Source: JBGTIS01 sp041745535
GTDB taxonomy: Bacteria > Bacteroidota > Bacteroidia > Cytophagales > Cyclobacteriaceae
Direction: 5' to 3'
Length of the DNA: 22,621 nt
Assembly (NCBI GenBank): GCA_041745535.1
Contig: JBGTIS010000196.1
Span: forward strand, 1-22,621
The notes beneath the pieces were generated by a model that saw only the letters and a program-made list of their open reading frames with translations, was not told the DNA's origin and searched no databases. Below, in pieces: positions 7,454 to 16,148 of this stretch. Position numbers and translations under genes: made by a program. Each line of letters begins with the position of its first letter. The first letter of the stretch is position 1.

Positions 7454-10400
7454 GTGCAGAAAAGCTTTTTAAAAATACTTAATGCTGAACAGCAGGAAGC
7501 AAATCAGGTATTTTTGCTGCTTACCAAAGGTTTTTGTATGGGTACATTTTTAGCTACGTTTGAAGTAGCTGCCAGTACCCTTTTTCTCAATCACTTTGAT
7601 GAACAGAAAGATTTGCCCCTTGCCTTTATTGTTTCTGGTATTTTGGCTGTGGTAGCAACTTATTTGTTTAACTACTTCCAAAGCAGGATACCATTCAGTA
7701 GGGTAGCTACCGGGTTAATCGCCGTAGTAGTAGTATGCGTGCTTGGGTTAAGAATTGGTTTTTCTTTACTTGATTCTATCAGACCTATTGTATTTCTGTC
7801 TTTCACACTCATCACTCCTTTTAATCTTATTATATTATTAGTTTTTTGGGGCATTTTTGGCAGAATATTTAACGCGAAACAATCGAAGCGAATTGTAAGT
7901 GGCATTGACGTAGGTCAGCTAACCGCGTCTATTATCGCTTTATTTACTATTCCTTTTGTGCTGTCTTTAATTGGTAGTACACAAAACTTATTCTGGATAG
8001 GGGCTATTAGCGTATTCTGCGATTTAATTCTTACAGTCATTATCAGCGCTACGTTCGATTTAGGGGTAAAAACTAAAGATTTAACCGTTGATCATTATGT
8101 TAGCTACAAGGCCTTATTCACAGACCGGTACCTGCTGTTAATGTCTGCGTTTGTTATTGTTTCAGTAACGGGTGTATTTTTTATCGATTACTCGTTTTTA
8201 TCAGTTGTTGCCGCGCAATTTCCGGATACCAAAGATCTGGCGAATTTTATCAGTATTTTTTCGGGTACTATCGTGTTTTTCATCTTCTTTTTTCAAACGT
8301 TTATCACAAACCGGATTATAACCGAATATGGCCTTGGGTTCTCGTTACTTATTACACCATTTTTGCTCGGATTGTTTACCATATTGGCTATCCTTACAGG
8401 CTCGATATTTGGTTATACCAACATTTCGCCTGCCTTTGTTTTTTTCTTTCTGATAATTGCGCTAAGCAAGTTATTTACCAAATCGTTAAAAGATGCCTTA
8501 GACACACCTGTTTTTAAACTTTGTTTTCTTCCGTTGAGTGCCACCATTAGGTTTGACATCCAAGCCAAAATAGAAGGTGTAGTATTAGCATTTGCCGGTT
8601 TGCTGGCTGGCAGCCTCCAGGTTATAATTAATCTAACAGCCGTTTTCGAACTTATTCATTACTCTTTTTTCCTGTTACCCATTACCATAGCCTGGATGGT
8701 AATCGCACAAAAATTGCACGTTAAATACAAAGAAGCTATTCAGAATACTTTATCGAACACGAAAAGCGGCAATGAAATAAAAGGTTATAAAAACTGGTTT
8801 AGCCCCTCTCTTTTATTAAAAGATTTGCTGATAAAATGTAAAGATGAAAATACCAGCCTATACCTTGTTAAAATTATCGCGAAAATAGCTCCTGATGTGC
8901 TTCATGAAAATATACTCAATAAAATACCGCATGCCTCTTCTAAACTAAAAACACTAATTCAGAAGAAAATAGAACCTGATATTGAACCGACTAAGGTTGA
9001 ATCAGTGTATGAAAAACCTCTGTTAATTGATCAGGAAATTAGTGTTTCATCTATTAAAGCGCAGTTACCTTTTAGCAATAAGCCGGAAAAACTGGCTTTG
9101 TCTATTCTATTAGGAGATAGTAAAGAATTGTTTGAAGGTGTAAAAAGAAAAGAATCATTAATTCTGTTGGTTAACTTACTGCACGATCCCGATCCTGAAA
9201 TAAGAAAAGCCGGGATGGTTGCTGCCAGTAAATCGCATGTTCCTGAAACCTGGCCATTCATTTTGGAGCAACTATCCACCTCAGTTTACCATAAAACGGC
9301 AATGGAAACTTTTGTAAAAATTGGGGAAGAAGCTTTACCCATGCTCGATAATACATTTTATAAGTTAAAACAGGATAATGCTTTACTAAGCAGTATATTA
9401 AAAATATACAAACTAATTGGAGGAAAAAACGCTATAAATTTACTTTGGAATAAACTGGATTTCCCAAATCAAAAAATTTCCCAGGAAGCACTGCATAATT
9501 TTAGTCTGGCTGTCCTGAATGATAATTCTTATCATATAAAAGGCGAAAAAGCGGCTAAAATTTATAACCTTATTGAAGAAGAAGTAGGGAAAGCAGCATG
9601 GAATTTAGCCGCCAAATCCGAAATTCTGAACGACTCTTATTACGCGGATTTAAATTTGGCCATTCAGGAAGAACTTCAGATCAATCTCGAAACCATTTAT
9701 CTTTTACTTTCACTAATGTATGATCCGTATTCAGTGCAACTGGTGCGTGAGAATATAGAAAGCGATACGGTAGAAGGTACCGCTTTTGCCCTGGAACTCA
9801 TGAATATCTTTTTGGCTACAGAACTAAAAAAGATTCTGTTCCCACTTATGGATGACCTGCCAGCTTCTCAAAAAATTCACATCTTGCAGGAGCATTTTCC
9901 CAGGGCTAAGTTTAATAGTGTTGAAGTACTTATCGAGATTATTAACCGTGATTATAACAAAATACATCGCTGGACCAAAGCTACAGCACTAAATGCCATC
10001 GCAGGGAATGACCTGATCGCGATTACTGACGATATCAAAGCGCAGGTGTTTAATCCGGACCCTTTGCTTCGGGAAATGGCTACCTGGGTTATTTGTAAAA
10101 AAGATAAGGTACTTACCCTAAAAGACAGCCCTACTTTTCTGCGCCTAAGTCCCAGACTAAACGATACGGTAAAAGCGGAGCTAGAATGGCTATTCAATTA
10201 CGCTTATCCTAATGGCGACAAGCCGCCAAGAGTTGCCCGGGTTGATTTTCTTAAAAAAATTTCGCCAATTTCTCAACTTCCAACTAATGTGTTGCTTGAA
10301 GTGGCTGAACTCATGAAAGAGCGGCGCTTTCGGAGTGGGGAAAAAATTATTAGCAAAAAAGAGGATACTAACTTGCCAGTTTGTTTAATTAAAACAGGAA

Positions 10401-10663
10401 CAGTGAGTATTACCGACGAGGAATACGAGATTGCTCAGTTAGGAGAAAGAGGTGCATTTGGTTTTGATGAAGACAGCCTGACCAATAAAAGCTTGTATGA
10501 CATATACGCGAAAAAGTATACCATCATTTATGAAATTGACAAAAACAGGTTATATGAAATCGCAATGCGTGATTACAGGATTATACAGGTTCTGATTCAG
10601 GCACAAACAGAACTTCTTATTTCGTCACGATTTGAAACAGAGATGTTATTAAAAGATAATTAA
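7454..10663 (+). CDS. ATP/ADP-carrier-like (NTT/MFS) membrane domain fused to HEAT-like repeats and a cNMP-binding-like domain
   Basis: This 1069-residue protein has three parts. Residues 15-425 hold about 10-12 membrane segments resembling the nucleotide-transporter (Npt/TlcC) branch of the MFS, with loop motifs such as NAKQSKRIVSGIDVGQL (140-156) and KSLKDALDTPVFKLCFLPL (343-361). Residues about 540-900 are helical and HEAT-like, for example LLHDPDPEIRKAGMVAASKS. Residues 930-1055 form a cyclic-nucleotide-binding-type beta roll (FRSGEKIISKKED, IKTGTVSITD, IAQLGERGAFGFDED). The phosphate-binding cassette of true cNMP binders (FGE...RAA) is not conserved, so ligand binding is doubtful. NTT-HEAT fusions are known in free-living bacteria, where the transported substrate is unclear. 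The start is GTG at 7454; the next methionine (residue 30) would cut into the first membrane segment. The TIR gene follows after 46 bp. Confidence 0.82.
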   Translation: MQKSFLKILNAEQQEANQVFLLLTKGFCMGTFLATFEVAASTLFLNHFDEQKDLPLAFIVSGILAVVATYLFNYFQSRIPFSRVATGLIAVVVVCVLGLRIGFSLLDSIRPIVFLSFTLITPFNLIILLVFWGIFGRIFNAKQSKRIVSGIDVGQLTASIIALFTIPFVLSLIGSTQNLFWIGAISVFCDLILTVIISATFDLGVKTKDLTVDHYVSYKALFTDRYLLLMSAFVIVSVTGVFFIDYSFLSVVAAQFPDTKDLANFISIFSGTIVFFIFFFQTFITNRIITEYGLGFSLLITPFLLGLFTILAILTGSIFGYTNISPAFVFFFLIIALSKLFTKSLKDALDTPVFKLCFLPLSATIRFDIQAKIEGVVLAFAGLLAGSLQVIINLTAVFELIHYSFFLLPITIAWMVIAQKLHVKYKEAIQNTLSNTKSGNEIKGYKNWFSPSLLLKDLLIKCKDENTSLYLVKIIAKIAPDVLHENILNKIPHASSKLKTLIQKKIEPDIEPTKVESVYEKPLLIDQEISVSSIKAQLPFSNKPEKLALSILLGDSKELFEGVKRKESLILLVNLLHDPDPEIRKAGMVAASKSHVPETWPFILEQLSTSVYHKTAMETFVKIGEEALPMLDNTFYKLKQDNALLSSILKIYKLIGGKNAINLLWNKLDFPNQKISQEALHNFSLAVLNDNSYHIKGEKAAKIYNLIEEEVGKAAWNLAAKSEILNDSYYADLNLAIQEELQINLETIYLLLSLMYDPYSVQLVRENIESDTVEGTAFALELMNIFLATELKKILFPLMDDLPASQKIHILQEHFPRAKFNSVEVLIEIINRDYNKIHRWTKATALNAIAGNDLIAITDDIKAQVFNPDPLLREMATWVICKKDKVLTLKDSPTFLRLSPRLNDTVKAELEWLFNYAYPNGDKPPRVARVDFLKKISPISQLPTNVLLEVAELMKERRFRSGEKIISKKEDTNLPVCLIKTGTVSITDEEYEIAQLGERGAFGFDEDSLTNKSLYDIYAKKYTIIYEIDKNRLYEIAMRDYRIIQVLIQAQTELLISSRFETEMLLKDN

Positions 10664-10668
10664 ATAAA

Positions 10669-10702
10669 GTTGTCGAAAGCAACTAGATAGCCTTTCAAAG
10701 GC
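10669..10702 (+). promoter_or_regulatory. Two small hairpins between the transporter-like gene and the TIR gene
   Basis: GTTGTCGAAAGCAAC (10669-10683) can form a 5-bp stem with a CGAAA loop, beginning five bases after the stop codon. It is followed by the palindrome GCCTTTCAAAGGC (10690-10702), which ends seven bases before the ATG at 10710. No poly-T tract follows, so these are not standard terminators. The second sits where the ribosome would bind and could modulate translation of the TIR gene or act as an operator. No promoter box is visible in this spacer. Confidence 0.35.
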
Positions 10703-10709
10703 AAAATTT

Positions 10710-11804
10710 ATGGATAAACAAGTTGGTTATGATGTTTGCGTTAGCTTTCATAATGCTGATGACGAACCCGAATACGGGTTCGCGGAGGGCTGGATTGCGG
10801 CCTTTCATCAAAACCTTATAAAGGCTCTGTCGCAAATGCTGAACAGGGAGCCTAAAATTTTGCTTTATAACCAGCACAATCAGATCTATTTAAAAGATAT
10901 TAAAACGACCTCTGTTCTAATTTTTATTCTTTCAGATAACTCTTTTAATAACCATGAATGCCTTCATACATTACATACTTTCAATCAGGCTTCTTTAGAA
11001 GAAGAAAATAACGATAAATTAGTTCTTAAAGTAATTAAAAACCCGGTTTCTGCCGGACAGCAACCTGATTTACTCCAATCAGTAATCAAATTTTCACTTC
11101 ATCAGAAAATAGAAGAAAGTATTACTGGCAACACGATTACAGAGGAGGAAAATTTTTCTAATCATCAGACTTACTGGGTAGAATTAGTCAGGTTAGCATC
11201 TGTCATTCAAAAATTTCTTCACGAACAAAACGGAGAAATGTCGGATAATGTGGGCGCCCATTATCAGGATAATCCAACTATTGCCCCCCCTACTCTGAAT
11301 CCTCTACCTCATACCAAAAGAGCCGGTGAAACAGTTCCCAATGAAATTGGTAACAACATACAACAAGCTAAGAATACTTCTAATATATCCGCTACGGAAA
11401 GTATTTATCTTTTGTATGACTTACCAGATTCGCAAGCCATTCCTGCTGTAAGAAATTTTCTTCACATACAGGGGTATCATGTTGTAGAGCCTAATTTTAC
11501 TGATACACTACACAACCGGCGAAAGTTGCACGAATCTAATCTTATTTCTGCTGGGGCTGTGATAATTTATTACGGTAATACGAATAAACAATGGCTGCAA
11601 ATGAAACTGCTTGATCTGCTGAAATCGCCAGGACTCGGCAGAACAAAACCCTTTTTGGGAAAAGCTATTTATACTACACATCAGAACCTCGCTGTAGCTG
11701 TAGAGGCAAATAAGTACAACTTAACCATGATTGAACACGGCGAAATATTTCCGCCTCAAACCATAAAAGACTTTTTAAAAAAGCTGAAGGGTCATGATGC
11801 ATGA
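10710..11804 (+). CDS. Double TIR-like protein, partner of the nSTAND ATPase
   Basis: This 364-residue cytoplasmic protein has two TIR-like domains joined by a Pro/Asn-rich linker (about 175-228). Domain 1 (about 5-115) begins YDVCVSFHNADDEP (7-20), continues with GFAEGWIAAFHQNLIKAL (23-40), and has the strand and loop VLIFILSDNSFNNHECLHTL (69-88). This is the layout of bacterial TIR domains of the type starting YDxFISYxxxD. Domain 2 (229-330) has SIYLLYDLPD (231-240), the GYHVVEP strand, and AVIIYYGNTNKQWLQMKLLDLLK (283-305). In neither domain does a Glu stand at the NADase position: the S-x-x-x-x-x-x-x-W-C-x-x-E pattern reads ...HECLHT, with Thr87. Scaffolding rather than NAD+ cleavage is therefore likely. 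The last 11 bases overlap the ATPase gene, indicating coupled expression in defined ratio. Confidence 0.72.
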   Translation: MDKQVGYDVCVSFHNADDEPEYGFAEGWIAAFHQNLIKALSQMLNREPKILLYNQHNQIYLKDIKTTSVLIFILSDNSFNNHECLHTLHTFNQASLEEENNDKLVLKVIKNPVSAGQQPDLLQSVIKFSLHQKIEESITGNTITEEENFSNHQTYWVELVRLASVIQKFLHEQNGEMSDNVGAHYQDNPTIAPPTLNPLPHTKRAGETVPNEIGNNIQQAKNTSNISATESIYLLYDLPDSQAIPAVRNFLHIQGYHVVEPNFTDTLHNRRKLHESNLISAGAVIIYYGNTNKQWLQMKLLDLLKSPGLGRTKPFLGKAIYTTHQNLAVAVEANKYNLTMIEHGEIFPPQTIKDFLKKLKGHDA

Positions 11805-14800
11805 ATTGAATAATATTTCAGATCTAAATTCAAAAACAGTAATACTGGATTTTAATCCTTTTCCAGGTCTCAGACCTTTCGGAATTGAGGAGAGCCATCT
11901 ATTTTTTGGCAGAGAAGAGCAATGCGATGATGTTTTAAATCATTTGGCTAACAATAGGTTTATAGCGATTACCGGACCTTCCGGCAGCGGTAAATCTTCG
12001 TTTGTGCGCTGCGGTGTGCTCCCTATTCTGTTTGGTGGATTCGTTACTGATTATGGTTCTAATTGGGAAATCATCCAAACCCGCCCCGGAATTTCCCCAC
12101 TGAAAAATCTGGCGGCTTCTATCGTTGAGGAAAGAAAGGAATATCAGGAAGCAGAAAAGGAGGAAAAATTAGTTCAGGAAACTATTACCAAAACCATGCT
12201 CGAGAGTGGATCGCTGGGTTTGGCCGAAGCACTCATGCAACAGAAAACGCGGGAAAATACTAATTTTCTCATCATCATCGATCAGTTTGAAGAGCTTTTT
12301 CGTTTTAAAAACAGCGATGATGAAGAAGTACAGTATACCCAAGAAGCAAACGACTACATCAATTTGTTGTATGAGGCTATACACTTCAACGACCTTCCCA
12401 TCTTTATAATTTTTACGATGCGCTCCGATTATATAGGCGAGTGTGGCCAGTTTCCACTGCTTACCTCTCTGGTTAATCGAAGCCATTATTTACTTCCTCA
12501 AATGACCCGCGACCAAAAACGCCGTGCCATAGTGGGGCCTGTATCAGTAGGAGGTGGAACTATTTCTTCCATATTAGTACAACAGTTGCTCAACGATCTG
12601 GGTAACAACCCAGACCAATTGCCCATTCTTCAGCATGCGTTAATGCGGACCTGGAATTATAGTAAAGGCAATGGAGACGTTTTTCTGGATATCGACGATT
12701 ACCAAGCCATTGGAGGTATGTCTGAAGCTCTTTCTCAGCATGCCAACGAGGCATATGATGAACTCAATGATAAACAAAAAAATATTTGCGAAAGTATATT
12801 TAAGTCTCTTACAGAAAAAGGTCAGGATAATACGGGGCTGAGACGACCCACTTCTGTTTGTGAACTGGCGGCGATTGCAGGAGAAGACGAAGAGTCCGTT
12901 ATAGAAATAATTGAAAAATTCCGGCAGCCTGGCCGCTCGCTAATTATGCCAGCGGCTAATGTTCCGCTAAGTAGTGATACCATAATTGATATTTCACACG
13001 AAAGTTTGATGCGAATATGGACCAGGCTCAAAAGATGGGTGGAAGAAGAATCAGAGTCAGCGCACATGTACCAGCGACTGGCCGATGCCGCGGCTATGCA
13101 TCAAATTGGAAAGACCAGCCTTTGGCGACCTCCTGATTTACAAATGGCTGTCAATTGGCAGCAAAAGCAGGAACCCACCCTGGTTTGGGGGCAGCGATAC
13201 CATCCGGCATATGAGCGAACCATGGTGTTTTTAAGGCAAAGTAGCAACCAACATGCTACCGAACAAAAAGCCAAAACAGAAGCCCAGAAACGTACTTTAC
13301 GCCAGGCAAAGGTGGTTGCTATTATTTTAGGATTAGCGACAATTATTTCTATTGGTTTTCTCGTGTTTGCCCTGCAACAAAAGGTAGAAGCCGACAGCCA
13401 ACGCCAAGAGGCCGATATACAGCGTCATGAAGCCGACCGACAAAAGGAACTGGCGCTTAACAGTGCGGAAGAAGCCGATAACAGAAAAAAAGAAGCTGAA
13501 AGAGCCCGGCTGAACGCGGAAGAAAAGAGACAGGAAGCTGAGTTAACCAGAGAAGAAGCTGAAAGAGCCCGGCGAGATGCTGAAGAAAAAGCGATTGAAG
13601 CTGAATTAGCTCGTGAAGAGGCTGATCGGCAACGAAAAAGAGCGGAAGAAGAACGTTATCTGGCAGAACAAGCACAAAAAGTCGCTCAGGAACAGCGTAA
13701 GATAGCAGATTCGCGAAAAGGAGCAGAAGAAAATGAAAAACAAGCCAAGAAGCTACGCTTTTTATCTATCGCCAAATCTATCGCAGTCAAATCTTTACAG
13801 GTTACAACCCCCAATAAAAAAGCGCTTTTGGCTAAACAAGCATACATTTTCAATACACTTTATGAAGGGAATCCATTTAATTCGGACGTTTTTGAAGGTC
13901 TTTATCAGGCCGTTAAACTAGTTCATCCTGAATTATTTAAAAGTGAGTTTGTGCATGAAGGAAGTGTTCGTTCTATGGTTTCAGGGAAAAACAACAATAT
14001 TGTATATTCAGCAGGTAATGATGGAAAAATTATTGAGTGGAACACCGAGAGATCGATAATGAGCCAAACCAATATTGCCAAAAATAATTTCAAAGCCTGG
14101 GTTTTGGCTGTTAGCAACAATGATCAATTTCTAGCTGCTGGCGGCGATGAAACGTATATTCAGATCTATGACCTGAACAGTCCGGGTAAAAAACCTCAAA
14201 AAATTGAAAATCTGAAAGAAAGCATACGCTTTCTCACCTTTACTCATGATGATGGTAGCTTAATTTTTGCGGATATTTCGAATAAAATTTATAAGTGGAA
14301 TTTTAAAGAACTAACCCGATTGTCTGATAGCAGATATAAAATAGATGCACTGGCCAGTAATCCGGTTGCCGACCAAATCGCGTATGGTGATCGCAATGGT
14401 AGAATCATATTTTTAAATAGTTTAGGCGAGGATAGTCTGTTCTTCAATAGCAGTAAAGCTATCTATTCTTTAGCGTTTTCCAGAGATGGAAACTTATTGG
14501 CCGCAGGAGATGAAGAAGGTATAGTTAGAATTTGGGACCTTTCCCAGAATCAATTGGTTGCTACTCTTAAAGCCCACAATGCCCGGGTTAACGATCTAAA
14601 ATTCAGCCCTGATGATCATTTACTTGCATCCGCGAGTTTTGATAAAACTGTGCAAGTATGGGATTTACATAATTTAGATGAACAACCCGTCGTATTTAAA
14701 GATAATGAAGATTGGGCATGGTCGCTGGCCTTTAGCCCTGACGGAAAAAAAATACTGGCTGGCAGTCGAAACAATGCTGTGAGAGTGTGGCCAGTTGAAT

Positions 14801-15066
14801 TAAGTATATTAAGTAACATGGTATGTGAATCTGTGACACGTAACCTCACTTTAGATGAGTGGAATCAGTATGCTGGCAGTGATATTCCATATCAGGCTAC
14901 ATGCTATAATCTTCCCTCTGATAAAAAAGCGATTGATTCCGTACAGCCAAATAATTTATCAATTACTCAGGAAATATTGATTACACCCATCAAACCAAAC
15001 TTCCCTCCCCAACAGGATCTTAAAAAGGCTTTACCAGGTATAATTCGTATGATCAGATTAAATTAA
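11794..15066 (+). CDS. nSTAND-type ATPase with membrane segment, long coiled coil and seven WD40 repeats
   Basis: This 1090-residue protein begins with the nSTAND1 entry motif NPFPGLRPFGIEESHLFFGRE (21-41). Walker A is GPSGSGKSS (61-69), Walker B is LIIIDQFEELF (159-169), and TMRSDYIGEC (208-217) and LPILQHALMRTW (276-287) are typical of the family. A winged-helix region runs to about 480. One membrane segment (507-527) is preceded by basic residues, so by the positive-inside rule the ATPase is cytoplasmic and the rest periplasmic. Residues 528-655 form a charged coiled coil with heptad and 21-residue repeats. A helical stretch (660-715) leads to seven WD40 repeats at about 718-1000 (for example LAAGDEEGIVRIWDL, LLASASFDKTVQVWDL), closed by the family's usual LTLDEWNQY tail. 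ATG codons at 11794 and 11797 are both possible starts. The gene overlaps the TIR gene, and the barrel gene follows after 8 bp. Confidence 0.88.
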   Translation: MMHELNNISDLNSKTVILDFNPFPGLRPFGIEESHLFFGREEQCDDVLNHLANNRFIAITGPSGSGKSSFVRCGVLPILFGGFVTDYGSNWEIIQTRPGISPLKNLAASIVEERKEYQEAEKEEKLVQETITKTMLESGSLGLAEALMQQKTRENTNFLIIIDQFEELFRFKNSDDEEVQYTQEANDYINLLYEAIHFNDLPIFIIFTMRSDYIGECGQFPLLTSLVNRSHYLLPQMTRDQKRRAIVGPVSVGGGTISSILVQQLLNDLGNNPDQLPILQHALMRTWNYSKGNGDVFLDIDDYQAIGGMSEALSQHANEAYDELNDKQKNICESIFKSLTEKGQDNTGLRRPTSVCELAAIAGEDEESVIEIIEKFRQPGRSLIMPAANVPLSSDTIIDISHESLMRIWTRLKRWVEEESESAHMYQRLADAAAMHQIGKTSLWRPPDLQMAVNWQQKQEPTLVWGQRYHPAYERTMVFLRQSSNQHATEQKAKTEAQKRTLRQAKVVAIILGLATIISIGFLVFALQQKVEADSQRQEADIQRHEADRQKELALNSAEEADNRKKEAERARLNAEEKRQEAELTREEAERARRDAEEKAIEAELAREEADRQRKRAEEERYLAEQAQKVAQEQRKIADSRKGAEENEKQAKKLRFLSIAKSIAVKSLQVTTPNKKALLAKQAYIFNTLYEGNPFNSDVFEGLYQAVKLVHPELFKSEFVHEGSVRSMVSGKNNNIVYSAGNDGKIIEWNTERSIMSQTNIAKNNFKAWVLAVSNNDQFLAAGGDETYIQIYDLNSPGKKPQKIENLKESIRFLTFTHDDGSLIFADISNKIYKWNFKELTRLSDSRYKIDALASNPVADQIAYGDRNGRIIFLNSLGEDSLFFNSSKAIYSLAFSRDGNLLAAGDEEGIVRIWDLSQNQLVATLKAHNARVNDLKFSPDDHLLASASFDKTVQVWDLHNLDEQPVVFKDNEDWAWSLAFSPDGKKILAGSRNNAVRVWPVELSILSNMVCESVTRNLTLDEWNQYAGSDIPYQATCYNLPSDKKAIDSVQPNNLSITQEILITPIKPNFPPQQDLKKALPGIIRMIRLN
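13492..13680 (+). repeat. Three tandem 63-bp units encoding 21-residue coiled-coil repeats
   Basis: The units at 13492-13554, 13555-13617 and 13618-13680 encode repeats beginning EAERARLNAEE, EAERARRDAEE and EADRQRKRAEE (residues 567-587, 588-608, 609-629). Each is exactly three heptads. A 20-base stretch ending in GAAAGAGCCCGGC is identical at 13491-13510 and 13554-13573, which points to recent internal duplication. Further upstream three single heptads EADSQRQ, EADIQRH and EADRQKE lie in tandem (from 13387). Confidence 0.8.
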
Positions 15067-15074
15067 TTAAGAAA

Positions 15075-16148
15075 TTGAGAAAGCATTTCAGAAAAGATAC
15101 TATTAGGTTTTGGAAAGATTTGGGCTGGATTTTACTTATTCACATTTATTTGTTTATAATTCCCCCACAAACCCTTACCGCTCAATCAGTATGCTCACAA
15201 GCTTTGCGGAAGGCCCAATCTGCCTATGAAAATGGTCGGCTCAAGGAAGTGTATCCCAATCTTAAATCCTGTTTGTTGAACGGATTTAATAAAAATGAGC
15301 AGGTAGCGGCTTATCGGCTTTTAACACTTACTTTTATTTATCTGGAAGAATCGAAAAAGGCTGAAGAAGCCATTATTAACCTGATTAAAATCGCTCCGGA
15401 ATATAAAATAAACTCAACGGAAGATCCGTCCGAATTTATTCAGTTGTTTCAGTCATTCAGAACCATTCCAATTTTTTCTGTGGGGTTGAAACTAGGTGGA
15501 AACAACAACATTGTACATGTTTTACAAAATTACACAACAGACAATCCAGATATGGCAAATCCTAGTTTTGCATCACGCTTGGGTTTTCAAACCGGAATTA
15601 CCCTTGACATTCCTGTTGATAAAAAACTGTCTGTGGTTTCAGAGTTTTATTTGTCAGGAAGAAATTACCGATACACAGCGCTGTTAAATGATTTTAACCA
15701 GCTTACTTTCACTGAAAAGCAAACCTGGATTGATCTTCCTGTTTTAGCAAAATACAGGTTTGGTGAAAAAATTATTAAATATTATGTAACTGGTGGTGCC
15801 GCCGTTTCTTTTCTGCAAAAAGCAACTTCCCTTATAAAAACCCAAACAATTGAAAACTCCTCCGAAGATATCAGTACCACGTCATTAAATTTAGCAAACT
15901 TAAGAAAAAATATAGCCACCTATGCCATTGTCGGCGCAGGAGTCACCTATAATATAGGGAAAGATTATGTGCTGGCTGAAATAAAATACCAACATGCTTT
16001 GTCAGATATTAATAATAACGCCGACTTAGATGTTATTTCAGAACTACCTTTTCAATATGGGTATGTGGATAATAATTTTCGTATGTCATTCTTTTCTTTT
16101 TCGATTGGATATGTTCATCCAATATATAAACCTAAAAAATTGAGGTAA
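15075..16148 (+). CDS. PorT-like outer-membrane beta-barrel with periplasmic TPR-like domain
   Basis: This 357-residue protein has a signal peptide (basic start, hydrophobic 17-32, cleavage near LTAQ-S38). A helical TPR-like region (about 40-125) follows, with SAYENGRLKEVYPNLKSCLL and KKAEEAIINLIKIAPEYKIN. From about 132 to the end there are alternating-hydrophobic strands typical of 8- to 10-stranded Bacteroidota barrels (SVGLKLGG, LGFQTGITLDIPV, WIDLPVLAKYRFG, YYVTGGAAVSFL, YAIVGAGVTYNIG, FFSFSIGYVHPIY). The start is TTG eight bases after the ATPase stop; no ATG or GTG would preserve the signal peptide, as the first internal methionine lies well inside the mature protein. The lipoprotein gene begins immediately after its stop codon. 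It could link the periplasmic WD40 part of the ATPase to the outer membrane. Confidence 0.78.
   Translation: MRKHFRKDTIRFWKDLGWILLIHIYLFIIPPQTLTAQSVCSQALRKAQSAYENGRLKEVYPNLKSCLLNGFNKNEQVAAYRLLTLTFIYLEESKKAEEAIINLIKIAPEYKINSTEDPSEFIQLFQSFRTIPIFSVGLKLGGNNNIVHVLQNYTTDNPDMANPSFASRLGFQTGITLDIPVDKKLSVVSEFYLSGRNYRYTALLNDFNQLTFTEKQTWIDLPVLAKYRFGEKIIKYYVTGGAAVSFLQKATSLIKTQTIENSSEDISTTSLNLANLRKNIATYAIVGAGVTYNIGKDYVLAEIKYQHALSDINNNADLDVISELPFQYGYVDNNFRMSFFSFSIGYVHPIYKPKKLR

Noticed and set aside
12169..12486. 105-codon minus-strand frame inside the ATPase gene
   Set aside because: It lies opposite the conserved Walker B region and has no recognisable features.
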